64,000 nucleotides of DNA, from the NCBI GenBank assembly GCA_905250075.1, contig CAJNOP010000084.1, positions 139,670 through 203,669 of the forward strand, in the 5' to 3' direction. Under the pieces are notes generated by a model, which searched no databases, was not told the DNA's origin, and was given only the letters and a program-made list of their open reading frames with translations. Positions 26,884 to 39,800 of this stretch are shown here, piece by piece (the stretch's first letter is position 1; the number at the start of each line of letters is the position of its first letter). The DNA comes from Rotaria sp. Silwood1 (Eukaryota; Rotifera; Eurotatoria; Philodinida; Philodinidae). Made by a program: the position numbers and the translations under genes.

Positions 26884-27700
26884 ATGTCAAACTCAAGCAA
26901 CGAACTTGCTGTACATAAAGTAAATTTTCGTCTCTGTCGAATATGTGTATGATCTAATTACACTGGACTTGGTTTTAATCTTGAAAGTTCATCACACCCT
27001 TCATATCTTGTTCAAATTGTTAAATCGTATAGCTCAGCAAGTGTTGGTGGTCTCAAAATTCGTGATATGATTCTTGCTATTAATAATAACAATGTATCTA
27101 AGAGTGATTGCTGAAATAACGAGTGTTATTAAACGTGCACAAGATAATAATGATCACGTTGAATTACTTGTTGTTGAAAAATATTTTTACGATAAATTAA
27201 AAGAAAACGATATCTCGTTCAATCCTATATTTGCTATAACAATTGACACACCAAAAACAATGTTTCGTGATTGCCAGAATTTTCTTAAACATGAACCACG
27301 TATATGTGAAATATATTTAAATGAAACTGATTGATCATTTGGTCTTAATACTGTTAATGGTCAAAATGATATTGGCAGATTTGTTTGAGAGATCCTCGAG
27401 ATACATCAGTTAGTAAAATAACATTATATAAAAGTGACATAATTCCTGAAACCAATGATAGATTTATTGATAATGAACCGAGTAAAAAAAAATAGTAAAT
27501 AAATTGATTAAAGAAATATCAAAAAAGGTTATCTGAAAATATATGCAGTTGATTCACATATATCTATATAACTATTTTCCACCAAATGATATACCATTAG
27601 TATCAAAAAAGTTTCAAAAATTTCATTGGCGAAAAACAAACCAAACTCTTTGCATTCGAATGTACCAGATAGAAAGAAATAAAAACAAACTTTTTTTTTC
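26884..27700 (+). pseudogene. PDZ-domain (NHERF-like) pseudogene
   Basis: Starting at ATG 26884, the frame reads MSNSSNELAVHKVNFRLCR, then hits TGA at 26950-26952. It continues in frame with a PDZ carboxylate-binding loop (YTGLGFNLESS) and DMILAINNNNV. Near 27105-27112 the frame shifts; the continuation is AEITSVIKRAQDNNDHVELL, the end of the PDZ fold. A second PDZ-like start (ICEIYLNETD, SFGLNTVNGQNDIGRFV) follows, interrupted by TGA at 27332-27334 and 27386-27388 plus another shift. A trace of its end (KIYAVDSH) lies near 27535-27560. Two PDZ domains in tandem resemble NHERF-type scaffold proteins. There are no introns, so this could be a retrocopy or an intron-poor ancestor. The downstream limit is approximate. 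Confidence 0.8.
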
Positions 27701-28121
27701 TGAACAATCGAAGTACTTTATTCGGCTTTATTCGAAGACACTGATGCAAATTATGGCTGAATAAGATCTTCATCTACTAACATGCACGGTACATGATCAC
27801 TACAAGCCGTAGCCAATTCTTTTTCTAAAAAATACATGGAAAAATCATAGGACTTTATTGATTTCGTGAATTTTCTACATCTGCTGTTTATACTAAAGTA
27901 AAATTACTTAATGTAATATATATGTATACCTATATATTCAATGGGACTTTGTAGTTCATGTAGGAGTATTGACCCGTAATCTCATGATTTCGTTTATTGT
28001 TATCTTGATGAATACGTGTCCTATCTTATATATCCGACATGTTCTTATTTTGAACTATTTCCTGCCACAATAAGTGATCTTCAACATTTACTACTGGATC
28101 AAGGCCACTAGCATGATTATA

Positions 28122-28702
28122 CTTAGGGTGTACCAAAAGTTCTGATCATCATATTTAAAAGACTTTTTCGATAAGGTTTCCTATTCAAAAATGAGAAACC
28201 AAATACACCATGTTGTAGAGTTTTTCGAGATGCATCGAGTAGTATATAGTAAATTCTATTTTCATAAGACTCTGAAAGAATTAGAATCAATTTACTGATA
28301 GACGACTACATATCCACATGCATCCATACTAGCACCTATACTCAACAATGATAAATTAATGAATATTGTTGTCCTTGCTATTAATCAAAAATATTTGTAA
28401 AATGCCTTTTCTCACATATGACTTTGTAGAACTTTTAAAGGACTACAATCTCATATGCGTAGCATCTCCGGTCATCTTGTGGATGTGAATATGGATGGAT
28501 GCATGTGTGAATGTGTAGTCGCCTATCAGTAAATTGATTCTAATTCTTTCAGAGTCTTATGAAAATAGAATTTACTATATACCATTAGATGCATCTCGAA
28601 AAACTCTACAACATAGTATACTTGGTTTCTCATTTTTGAATAGGACGCCTTATCGAAAGAGTCTTTTAAACATGGTGATCAGAACTTTTGGTACACCCTA
28701 AG
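28122..28702. mobile_element. Mariner-type MITE (TIR element)
   Basis: A 581-bp element with long terminal inverted repeats of about 180-200 bp. The left end reads CTTAGGGTGTACCAAAAGT and the right end ACTTTTGGTACACCCTAAG on the same strand. TA flanks both GGGTG ends, as expected of Tc1/mariner target sites. The arms differ by several substitutions and small indels. The middle (about 28325-28485) has no open frame for a transposase, so it would need an enzyme supplied in trans. Confidence 0.85.
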
Positions 28703-28939
28703 TAAATCGGCTTTCATCTCTTTAAGCTTGATAATTTGATTGCACTTGATGATTTTGATAATAAAAAAAATCGAAGTTCGATTAACTAACATATAATGGG
28801 TGAAACGCAATCACTAATCTTCTTTGCTGTTTGTTATCAATAAAAGTGGACTTGAAATTCGACATTCGAATTTTTGCTTTTTGTTATCTTTTTAACAGAA
28901 TTTACAATTTAGATTGTAACATTTAAAATCAAAATATCT

Positions 28940-29450
28940 AAAAAAAAATCAAAATTATCTAATACTTCGATATTAGCGACAGGATCAACACAACTACTAA
29001 CAATATATAGTTGAACAAACTGAAGGACACCGCCTCGATTGTCCCAGCTGGTTACAACATCTGTAATTTTTCAGGAAAAGAATAGTTGTTCGCATTATAG
29101 GCAACCTTTTGCTTGCATATCAAGCCGAGAACATAATAGTCAGTGGACAAAAGGTAATAGCGAAAAACATTTTATAAGATGATGCACTACTTAAGCTTTT
29201 CATGTATCATACCTTTGAGAAAAAAAACTAATTCAAGCGACCAAGATTTTGCTACTGGACAAAATAGGCCTCTTCAAAGTTTTATTGCATCTTCTAAATA
29301 AATTCACCTTTTGAAGCATATGTCTATGATACTAGTTTTTAACAATAATCAAGAACGAAGCACATCAGAGAATTTCGATGATATTCGTTTATGTACTATT
29401 ACTCATGCCTATTGAAAATTTTATCAGGTTGTTATAATGGACTATCAGGT
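28940..29450. pseudogene. Possible degraded coding remnants
   Basis: On the minus strand, about 29170-29060 is open and reads like protein (for example YYVLGLICKQKVAYNANNYS). A shifted frame at about 29068-28950 continues with VVTSWDNRGGVLQFVQLYIV. On the plus strand, 29225-29400 contains fragments such as NFDDIRLCTITHAY. I do not recognise the family. The frame changes and lack of splice sites suggest decayed coding sequence, but this is a weak call. Confidence 0.3.
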
Positions 29451-30895
29451 AAGAATTTTATTTTTTAGTCAATCAAGTTTCTCTCGTCAGAATACCAATC
29501 TACAATGAACAGTCTTTTCTTCTGAATATGCAAAGAATCGAAGATGATTGAGATTATGGAAAGGTAAAAAAAGAAAAGGATGATGAGTATCGAGATAAAA
29601 CACTCTTACTGAAAATCTTGTCTCTCAGATGTGTCTACTGCTAAAAATAAAAATAATCACATGTTAAATTTTGGCTAGGATCCTTCACTAGATACATATC
29701 TTCTTTATTATGGTGTTCCTTTTCAGTATTGTACATCTGCCACATCCCTAATTTTTCGACTGTTCGACACCATTCTATATCACTGATTGGCTTATATTTT
29801 CATACATGCCGATGGCAAATTAAACCTAGATAAAATTCATTTTTAATTAGGTGCAAAAGTATGAAACAATTTTCTTGCATCTGACAATAAACTCTAATTC
29901 TCGTTTGTATTAAGAAAACATAGCATGTGTTTGTTTTTCTTTAAACAGGCAATATATTTATATTCACTTATTATATATTATAATGTATGCACCAACCACT
30001 TCTGCATCGACATCGGAAAATGATTTTTTCAAATGTATCTTTAAAAAGAAGGGAAATGACATTTTAAATTTTTAGACAATTAAATTTTCAGAGAAGATAG
30101 TTATTATTGTACCACAGTAAATAGAGATGCTAAGACTTCGTAGATTTGTTTGACTTGAAAAATTGCTCAACAAAACTTAATAGCATTATATATTTATAAT
30201 TTACATATCATTGATGAAGTGCATAATATTGAAAGACAAATAAAGATCGATAAAGAAATACAATTCAAAAAGCATAAACTTAAATATATTTTCTTTTTTG
30301 TGGTCATTGACGCATATAACTTTGATTTATATTTATGTTGATTGTTCTTATGAACTCTCATATTATTCATATGTTCAATATTAAGATACTCTATTCATAA
30401 ATGTACTTCTGGTTCAAAACATATCTGATCATGATATCTAGCATAGATCGTAACATGTCGTATGGCTACTTCAATCTTGTCTCTTCTATAAACATACACA
30501 CTTATTAATATCCTAATAACTCGTTGAAGTTTTCATATGTTCTTTTAGTATGATTGATTAAAAATGTGTATTATAATTCCAAACTTGCCTGATAATGCTC
30601 CTTAGTCAAGATCGCAACGCGTCATATGTAGCTTTAGAATATTTTTCTCTTTATTTTTTAATCACACACATGCACACATGATATACAGGCATCCTCACTC
30701 ACACAACCATGCATGCGTTCGATTCAGTACACAATCACATCGCATGATGAAATTGTGTTTTAAGAATTATTTTCTGAGGTCTGTGATTAATCTAAGATAT
30801 TTAGAGTTTTTATTGCGATGAAAAATTGTCTATTAGCATTAAAGTTTATTTCGTGTTGATTTGAAGAAAGTGTCATATGATGTTAATAAAAAGGA
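29451..30895. other. AT-rich spacer
   Basis: No supportable gene. A CACA-rich segment lies near 30660-30720. Confidence 0.5.
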
Positions 30896-33800
30896 TTATG
30901 CCAGAGTGACCGTAGCAGTGGGTCCACCTTTGGTTCCACTTGCCTTTATCCAAAAAGTAACAATGTATGATTTCGCAATAGTGACGGAAAAGGATTGTCT
31001 AATTTGCTCAGCACATTTTGTGTTCTGCTCTTTAACGCTATAATTACCAGAATGTGCTGAAGCAGGATCATTTAAAATACTGGTTGAACTAGTTCCACAA
31101 GATCCTGGCGTGAATATCCAGGGTGAAAAAGAGCCTGATTCAAAGCCTCCGTTTGACAGCATATAAGTACTTCCATTGTATACTGACACATCATCCAAAT
31201 ACCAAGTATTGCCTTTACTATCAAGGCTAAATGCAAGGCTGACGTTGCCTGATTTGGACGCTGACCATGTAATAGCATAACAAGTATATGCATTGGTGGC
31301 GGACGTGAGTGTATAAAGAGTACTGGAATTACCGACATTCGTAGTTATACATCCTGTAAAATAGAAAATAAGCTATAGAGTAAATAAAAGAAAACTCTAG
31401 GAATGCGCATACATGTTAGAATTGTATTCCTATTTTCTTTAAAATCAGATATTCAAGAACGAATAAAATTCAAGTTTCAATTCTCTAGTTAGAAAATAAT
31501 AATCTTATTCAGATAAACATTTCTGGTTGTTCTTTCACTGCTACACCGATTTCACTTATAGCTTTAACGCTGTGTCTGGTCAAATGCGTAGACACAATTA
31601 AGACAAAATAAAGTATTATTTGAGATATTATACTTTAAAAATATAAAAAAAAAAATCATAATTTCCTTACGAAAGACTTTTCTACAGATATATTGAAAGG
31701 AGACTACGGTTTTCTACACAATGAGCATCATAGCTATGAAAGAATTTCTCTTATGTATTAAATTAAATATACAGAAGTCACAGCGAAGATGTAGTTATAT
31801 AAAATGAATATTTTTGATATGAGGAAAATATCTCAAAGTGAACAATCAATTTGTAATTCCAGGATTATGTATGAGGACAGCGTATAGTTCAAAAAAAGAA
31901 AAAAAATGAAATATTGGAAATATTTTTAGACAAAAAATGATATTTACTATCTCTGATGGTCAATGAAAAAATTGATGACGTGTTTTAATTATTATATGAT
32001 CGGGTGATTTTTGCTAGCCACCCTTTATGTTATTCACAGAGTCGGTAGAGCTATCGAAGAAAAAAATGAAATTTCGAAATCACTGATTCAGGTCACGCAG
32101 ATTCGGCGCTATACCATCAGATTCTACTTGCTGGAATCGACAATTAAACTGAGAAATTGAAATCATAGTTGGATACAAGATTCAGATCCCTAATCCATGG
32201 TTTGCATGTTACTGTTGTCAACGTTTACTAGATATGTTGATTTCTTTGTGTTCAATTTCTCTTCAGACGATATGTTAAAAATTTTTTGTAACCAGTTACT
32301 TGGAAACGTAACATTAGATGACTGCGTATTATCTGAAGTCAATCAGAATCAGTTTAAGATACCGATTATACTTGATCAGAGTACTGTCGTAAAAGAAAAA
32401 GAGAAACCGGAGATTGTATTGGCTCCACTATATTTCATAACGTTATTGAAGCTAGTGGAGTTCTGTCAAGTTAAGGAAATAATGGAATCACCGAGTTAGC
32501 GGTTTTGTCTTGTACTTGGTTAAGTTCAGACTTTGAAGTGTAGAATAGCAGACAGTAAAAAATGATTCCCAGTAGTTCTATTACAGTAAATCCGCTGATA
32601 TTTCCTCATAGAAAATTCAGGTTTTTTTTTGAGGCTCAAAGCAGTGTCACTTGCAACACTGATAACTGCAAAATGGAATAGTATCGAAGCCTGATATTTG
32701 AGATTTACTTGATATTAATGATCAAAGTTCTAGTAAAATTGATTACTATCCAAATCAATATGAATGTTGGCCTATCTCATGACTGGCTACAAAAAACTAC
32801 ATGTTTACATACGCTACTACTCACAATAATGAAAAATAATTGCAGATAGTTATTCTAGTGTAAATAAATCGAATACTAGTTGAACTGGAATGGCAAAAGC
32901 TATACTAGCATATAGTTGTTCTAATCTACTTTTCCTCGATAGTGGAAAATCTACCACATGTTCACTAGCACTAAGATAGTAAAAAAAAGAGCTGTTTTCA
33001 GAATCTGAAGATTTTGTCCTAAAACATCTACCGAATAAATATTATCATGCGAACTGTGTGCTTCACACTTCGCATGAAGACGGAATAATTGTAATGGATT
33101 TCATGCAACAGGCAAATGAATATGAAATTCATCCTGCAGATCTATTTTCGTCTTTCGTTGTTCAAATCCACAAAGTGATCTGATAATTTAGTTTGTTGAA
33201 GAAATCATTCACATCTCCAAATCTTCATGATTTAAGACACGACCCACTACACCATCAATCACATTAACACTTCGAAATCTCCATTTTTATGAGTCTCACA
33301 AGGGAGCTTCTCGAGGTTTCCACTGGTTTTGAGCTCATTTTGTACGACATGTATAGGATACTGAAAGAATATAGTTCAACTCTGAAAGCATATATCCATA
33401 TGCATCGTCTAGACGACTTTATGCCGCGATACTACGTTTTTAGTTTAAGAACATGACTTTTCGACTGACTTGCTTGCAAGTTGCTCTCATAGATCTATGA
33501 TTATTCTGCAGGTTTTAGTTTAGACAAGTCTTTTATCTTCAAACTAGGTAGCAGTCGAAAAAAGTTCGATTTCTTGACAAAGAGAACAGTTTTTAGCGAC
33601 TGAATATTTTGAGTCAAAAGTTTTCTTCGAGTTCAAACGTTAAGAAAATTCTCATAGCTATCAGATCTATTTGCAGACAAAATTTCGGTTTGAAATTCAT
33701 TTATTAAAATTCTTCCAAGCGCTATGTTCCTTCGCCACAAATGCAGTAAAAAACATCTTCATTATGCTCGGAAGTCGTATGGACACGAATACTTTTAGGA

Positions 33801-36800
33801 TTGACGTTTTCTCTTAGCGCCCTGTATATTCCCTGAAAAATGTAATAAAAATCCCTGAAGCATCCGAACGAGTTTCATCTACAGTTTCTTCCTGTTGTTG
33901 ATATATGTTACTAATAAAACTATAGGACAATCATCATGATGGAATTCAGAAATTGGTTAGCTTCTTTTCTATCCCAATAGTCAGTGAAAAGCAAAGAGTT
34001 TTTAATCTTTACTAAATTGCTCAACGATTAGCAATTCAGCTAGAGCGAAAACGAAATTTTCAATGAACGAACTACACAGTTTAATTTACTCATTATTATT
34101 CTTTTGCGAATATGTCAAGATTCCACACAACGGAAAAATCAATCGATGAAAATTCACAGAACTCTAATTTCAGGTGGTAACTATGCTCATACAAATTCTT
34201 CAATCAGGTTTAAAACACTTATTGCTATTGATCACTTCTGTCTTTCTCATAAACGCGTGACAAATACCTCATCTGGCTAGTCGTACAATCCAGTCATTTA
34301 TTATGACCGAGAAGCATGTGTGGAAAGAGAGAGGCCTTTACAACGTTCGAATAACTGTTATTTGTTTTCAACTGAGCGTACGAAAGTATTGTGATCTTCG
34401 TCGCCTAAAAGTTTTAATCTGATTGCGTTATCCTCGCTTTACTGACTGCATTTGTCCCATTTTCTTATACGTTTCATTACGGAATGGTAATGCTGAGGTT
34501 TTTACACAAAATACACTGCACGAGAATACCTTCTTTCTTTCTTATACTCGATCATTTAGAGAGAACAATTGAAAAGAGAAGAGTGAGGCAATTCAGAAGT
34601 ACATGTTAGATAACGTTAAGACATTGGACGGAATTGCAAAATATCACTCGAAGAGAGATCTAAAAGTTTCTTCGCTTTTAAGAACAAGTCAAACTTGGTG
34701 AGAAACCATTCTTTTTCGTGTCTATTTTTTGTGTTAGAGAAATGAGAAAATAATTAGATTTTAGTATAATATCTGTGGAATCAAATCTGACACACGATAA
34801 AATCGCTAGGAGAATAACAGAAAAATCGAAACGGGACTGGAGTCGGATGCAGATCTTCTATTTACCAAAATCCCAAAATGGCAGCTATTGTTCGAAAGAC
34901 ATGCATTCATATTCCTGAAGACGGAACAGGTAATTATTGATATCGAACGAATGCCTTGCGAGTACCTTTTAAGTACGTTCTCAATATTACAGTACCTTAT
35001 GGAACACAATAGTATGACTGAACTAGACACTGAAATTGGCCCTATTCTGATACTCCAGCATATGAATCAAAACTTTATATACTTAGAGTGAAACAATCGA
35101 CTCCAAATCCCACTAACTTTTCAGGAATCCTAAATTGTGATTTTCAACTGCCGTTTTTTCTTGCCCCATGTAATAAATTTTCAAAGGATTGATCTCTAGT
35201 TCTGTTAGATATATCATGTCTCAAAAGAAGATTTCGGACACACGCCGACCGTTACAATTGGGAACTTTTGGCAAGCTATTACCCGATGTTACTACATATT
35301 TCATGCCCTAAAAACCGTTGGAACAAAACAAAACATAATGAACTCAAAAATACAAAATCGATAAAAAAATTTCCTATAGAAGCAACGTTTCTGGGAAAAA
35401 CTTTGCGAAGAAAGATTCAAGAACCGGTTTTACCAAGCGATCAGCTGGTGAAAAAACCAGTTGGAAACCTCATATATTTGACAGTTACCGATCTCTGAAC
35501 AGAAAAATCGCTATTCCACATATCTCAAATATTCATTTACACTCTCAATCCAAAAAGTCTTGAAAAGCTATGCATACCTGCAGTAGTAGTTGTTGTTNNN
35601 NNNNNNNTAGTAGTTCTTGTTGTGGTTGTTGTTGTTCTTGTAGTAGTAGTAGTTTTTGTTGTGGTTGTTGTTATAGTTGTTGTGGTTGCTGTTGTAGTTG
35701 TGGTTGTTGTTGTAGTTGTTGCAGTTGTTGTTGTTGTAGTTGTTGCTGTGGTTGTAGTTGTAGTTGTGGTTGTGGTTGTAGTTGTTGTTGTAGTTGTTGT
35801 AGTTGTTGTTGTAGTTGTAGTTGTGGTTGTGGTTGTTGTTGTTGTTGTGGTTGTGGTTGTAGTTGTTGTTGTTGTAGTTGTTGTAGTTGTAGTTGTTGTT
35901 GTTGTAGTTGTGGTTGTGGTTGTTGTTGTTGTAGTTGTTGTAGTTGTTGTTGTAGTTGTTGTTGTTGTAGTTGTAGTTGTGGTTGTGGTTGTTGTTGTGG
36001 TTGTAGTTGTAGTTGTTGTAGTTGTTGTTGTAGTTGTTGTTGTAGTTGTTGTTGTTGTAGTTGTGGTTGTTGTTGTTGTTGTAGTTGTGGTTGTTGTTGT
36101 GGTTGTAGTTGTAGTTGTTGTAGTTGTGGTTGTTGTTGTGGTTGTAATTGTAGTTGTTGTAGTTGTAGTTGTGGTTGTGGTTGTAGTTGTTGTTGTTGTA
36201 GTTGTGGTTGTGGTTGTGGTTGTTGTTGTTGTTGTTGTAGCTGTTGTGGTTGTTGTAGCTGTTGTTGTTGTAGCTGTTGTTGTTGTAGTTGTGGATGTTG
36301 TAGTAGCGGTTGTTGTTGTTGTAGCTGTTGTTGTTGTAGCTGTTGTTGTTGTAGCTGTTGTTGTTGTTGTAGCTGTTGTTGTTGTAGCTGTTGTTGTTGT
36401 AGCTGTTGTGGTTGTTGTAGCGGTTGTTGTTTTAGTAGCCGTTGTTGTTGTAGTGGCTGTTGTTGTAGTTGACTTAGTTGTTGTTGTAGTTGACTTAGTT
36501 GTTGTTGTAGTTATAGTCGTTGTTGGAATTGGTGTTGTGGCTAAAATCAATCAGAGATGAATACTATTGTTGCCTGAAAAATGACGGCTTTGTGGTAAAG
36601 ATAGTACTGGGATAGTGGAGATACCGGTTCGCACGGTGGCAATCCTAAAGTATATCCTTATCGTAATGCACATTTGACAGTAGCGATTACTCTGTATAGT
36701 GTCGGTAGTCAAAATATAAATGGGAGTGCTTAAGAGTCTGAAAAGTCTCATGTTGGGATTGATGTAAATTAATCACGTCGGGATGAAAAGGAGTCATATA

Positions 36801-39800
36801 CGTATATCTTCGAGGAAAGTGGATACTGAAGTTGGTAGGGCTTGACTGTGTCATCAACTATTAAGTGTTAATATTTGGAGGAAACGTTTCAGCAGTATTT
36901 CATTCATATCCTTGGGGAAAACCTATTGGAAAGATGATTTTCTATTTTAGTTCTTTACGAATAGTAGACTTTCCGTTGTAAATTTATTTCAAGGATCCGA
37001 ATATCTCATCAGAAAGATCTCTAATAAGGCTTTAAATTTGAATATGTTTGTCAAAGAAAGCATCCTGTATACGGTGCAGGATAAATTCTGAGAAATAAGA
37101 CTGCGCATGTGATAAATAAATATCTTTTTTCAGTGAACGTTTTTGTTTCGATTCAAATTCAATAGAAAAAAAGACGCCTGTGAAAGCAGTTTAAGTACGA
37201 TTTGTGGTGAATGACATTCATTGAAGTACAATTAAATTGAGCAAAATATCTTATAATATTTCATAAATGGATTTGAAATTCTATACTGTTTACTATGAGG
37301 ACGTTTCTACTACGCTGAAACATCTGCATATTCGAATTTCTTGACCGATGAAATTAGCATAAAGTGAAACACTGACTAATCTTTAAATATTCGGCTCAAC
37401 TCGTTGGTTAAGCAGTAGATTTGAACATTATTTCAGAACCAAATTGTAGATTACTCGATTTCTTTGACTTTTACTACTCTATTGAGTTCTCTAAATTGAA
37501 TAGCGAAAATATTAGTACTAACGCATACAAAAACTTCTGGAGTATAAAGCTGCTTACCTTTTTGTGGACCTACACGCCGTAATCGTAATAAAGAATTAAA
37601 TGATAAAGAAGTGTTTTGATGGCATCTGGTCAACGCGAGTTCACTAAAGCTTTCATCATCAAATTTGAACTCCAGTGAAATACTTGAAGTATATGCCTCA
37701 ATATGAGCTTTGATAACATCGGTAAATTTGTCTTTGCAAGGCTTATGTGAGACACAGTTTTCTGGGTAGACTATATAAATTTTCATTTCTACAATTGTTC
37801 GATCGAGTCTCAATTGATCACACTCAGGTCTAAAACAGAATTAGACAAGTATTGAAAATAGATTTGTTATAAAAGAATCACTGAAGAATAAACACGTACA
37901 TTTTGCTTTCATTTCCGCCAAGTTGATGACGAAGACGGCTATCGACATTGGATCCACCATTACTAATCATAACAGTAAGGATACGGATAGAGTCTGATTG
38001 AATACCATAAGCTGCTTCTAACTAGAATTTCGTTCAATTTAATTAGTTTAGACATATGTGATAATTAATTTAAATACGATTACTTTTTGAGCGATCTCAT
38101 CAGTATTGATGACTGTCGTACTCTGACCGGTGGCTGGCATCCAATTTGAAAAGAAGCTTAGTGCCATTCCATCAGATTCTAAAATATCAAACAAATCATC
38201 GATTTAAGGAATCGTTACTTGGAGCATTTTTTTGAAAAACTGAGTTATTATCTAAAATATTTGCTCGAAGATAATCGACATAGACCAAAAATCGATTCAT
38301 GAATGTCACATCAAATTCAATAGAAGAGAAATACTTTTAATTCTCCCCTTATAGTTGTCATTCTAGATAGTATGTACTAAACGTCATTTCCACAAGATGA
38401 TGGTTTCTTAGTAGAGTTTTGCAAACGTTACATTTATTACTCTATTCGCTTGTCGACATCAACTACACTTACACGCGAAGTTGTCTCTGATGCCGTTTTC
38501 TTACTTAGTTTCTTATGGTACTAGTGACATACAATATTTAACATTAAATAGTACCTACCATGCAAATTAGAGCCAGTAAATAGAATGTGTTATTCCGTTC
38601 TAAGTTTTGGTTTCGAAAAATGTAAGGGTAGTCTTTTGGAATTTTATTGTGAAAATACATATGCTATTTTGATAACTGAGATCAAGCTATTCAGTGTCTT
38701 GAATCGACACTTTTCCAATTTCTTTTTGTTGTGGATCAGCATTTCATTCGTTTCATCCTCAAAAACGACTTAATTCATAGAATCTAAAACATTTGTCGAT
38801 CATTTATGAAACAATATTATACTTTTTGCATTATCAAAAAATACAGTTGTAGTTTTTATTCCTTTTCCTAGAAAGTCGACTAAATTGCCCCATGCTTTCA
38901 TGAAAAAATCGAAATGATGTCTTTATAGTTTTCTATTCAAGTCCAAATCAATGATATTTTAGTCTCTAAATAATTAGAACTTTGATTTCTCTGAACTCTG
39001 TAAATTTGAAAAACTTTACACAGAGTCATGTGCATTGTCATATAATGCCCACTGAAATAATCTGTACAAAATAATGTTGAATATATTGAAAAGTGAAACT
39101 CGCTCATGCACAACTATAACTGAAAGTTAGTGAAACATCATGAAGACTGTTGAAAAAAGTATTATGCTTATCAACTAAGTCTTGATGTATTGAATCTTGG
39201 ATGAAAGAGGTATGTATAATAAAGAACTCATTACTAACGTGGAAGTCTTATAATGTATAGTTATATGAGTCCTTAAAAAAAAATACTTAAATAGCCATCG
39301 GCAGACAGAAGAGATTTCGGATTGCAAGAATCACGCTTTTTTTTATACAGGAAACGGGGAGAGGGACTGATGATATTAGTTAGTTTTGACTCAGTCGCTT
39401 TCAAAACTTTCTAACTAAGAAATTTTGTCTGTCTGTACCACCATTACAAGATGATATTTGTCTTAATTTGAATGAACGATAATCTTTTTTTTAATAAGTG
39501 ACTATTTCTGAACTGCAAAATGACAAAATGGATTTGAAACAATCAAAATTCTCTGAAAACAAGCTCAATCCTTCTAATCACCTTGAATGCAATCTTTTTT
39601 TTTAAATTCCTAATGTGTTTTTCTGAGCATGATTTCTTTATTTCACATATATACTTGTGGAAAACTGAATTTTTAATTCTTTCTCTCCTCTTATATTATT
39701 TCGCAACCTTTCAAAACTGTCGTTCAACAAACAGCATAATCTACTGTTTAACTGAAAGAAAGAGTTGACAAACCTATGTTGTAGTCCACCACAGCATTTG

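Noticed and set aside
32090..32125. A second ESDG-like exon start (minus strand, AG then ESDGIAP) inside the last intron of the Thr-stalk gene
   Set aside because: Similarity to exon 3 ends after about six residues and the frame soon stops. Too short to claim a duplicated exon.
35622..36560. Long open frames on the plus strand of the Thr tract (poly-Val and Cys/Ser-rich)
   Set aside because: They arise because a triplet repeat leaves every frame open. Splice sites and phases support only the minus-strand Thr frame.
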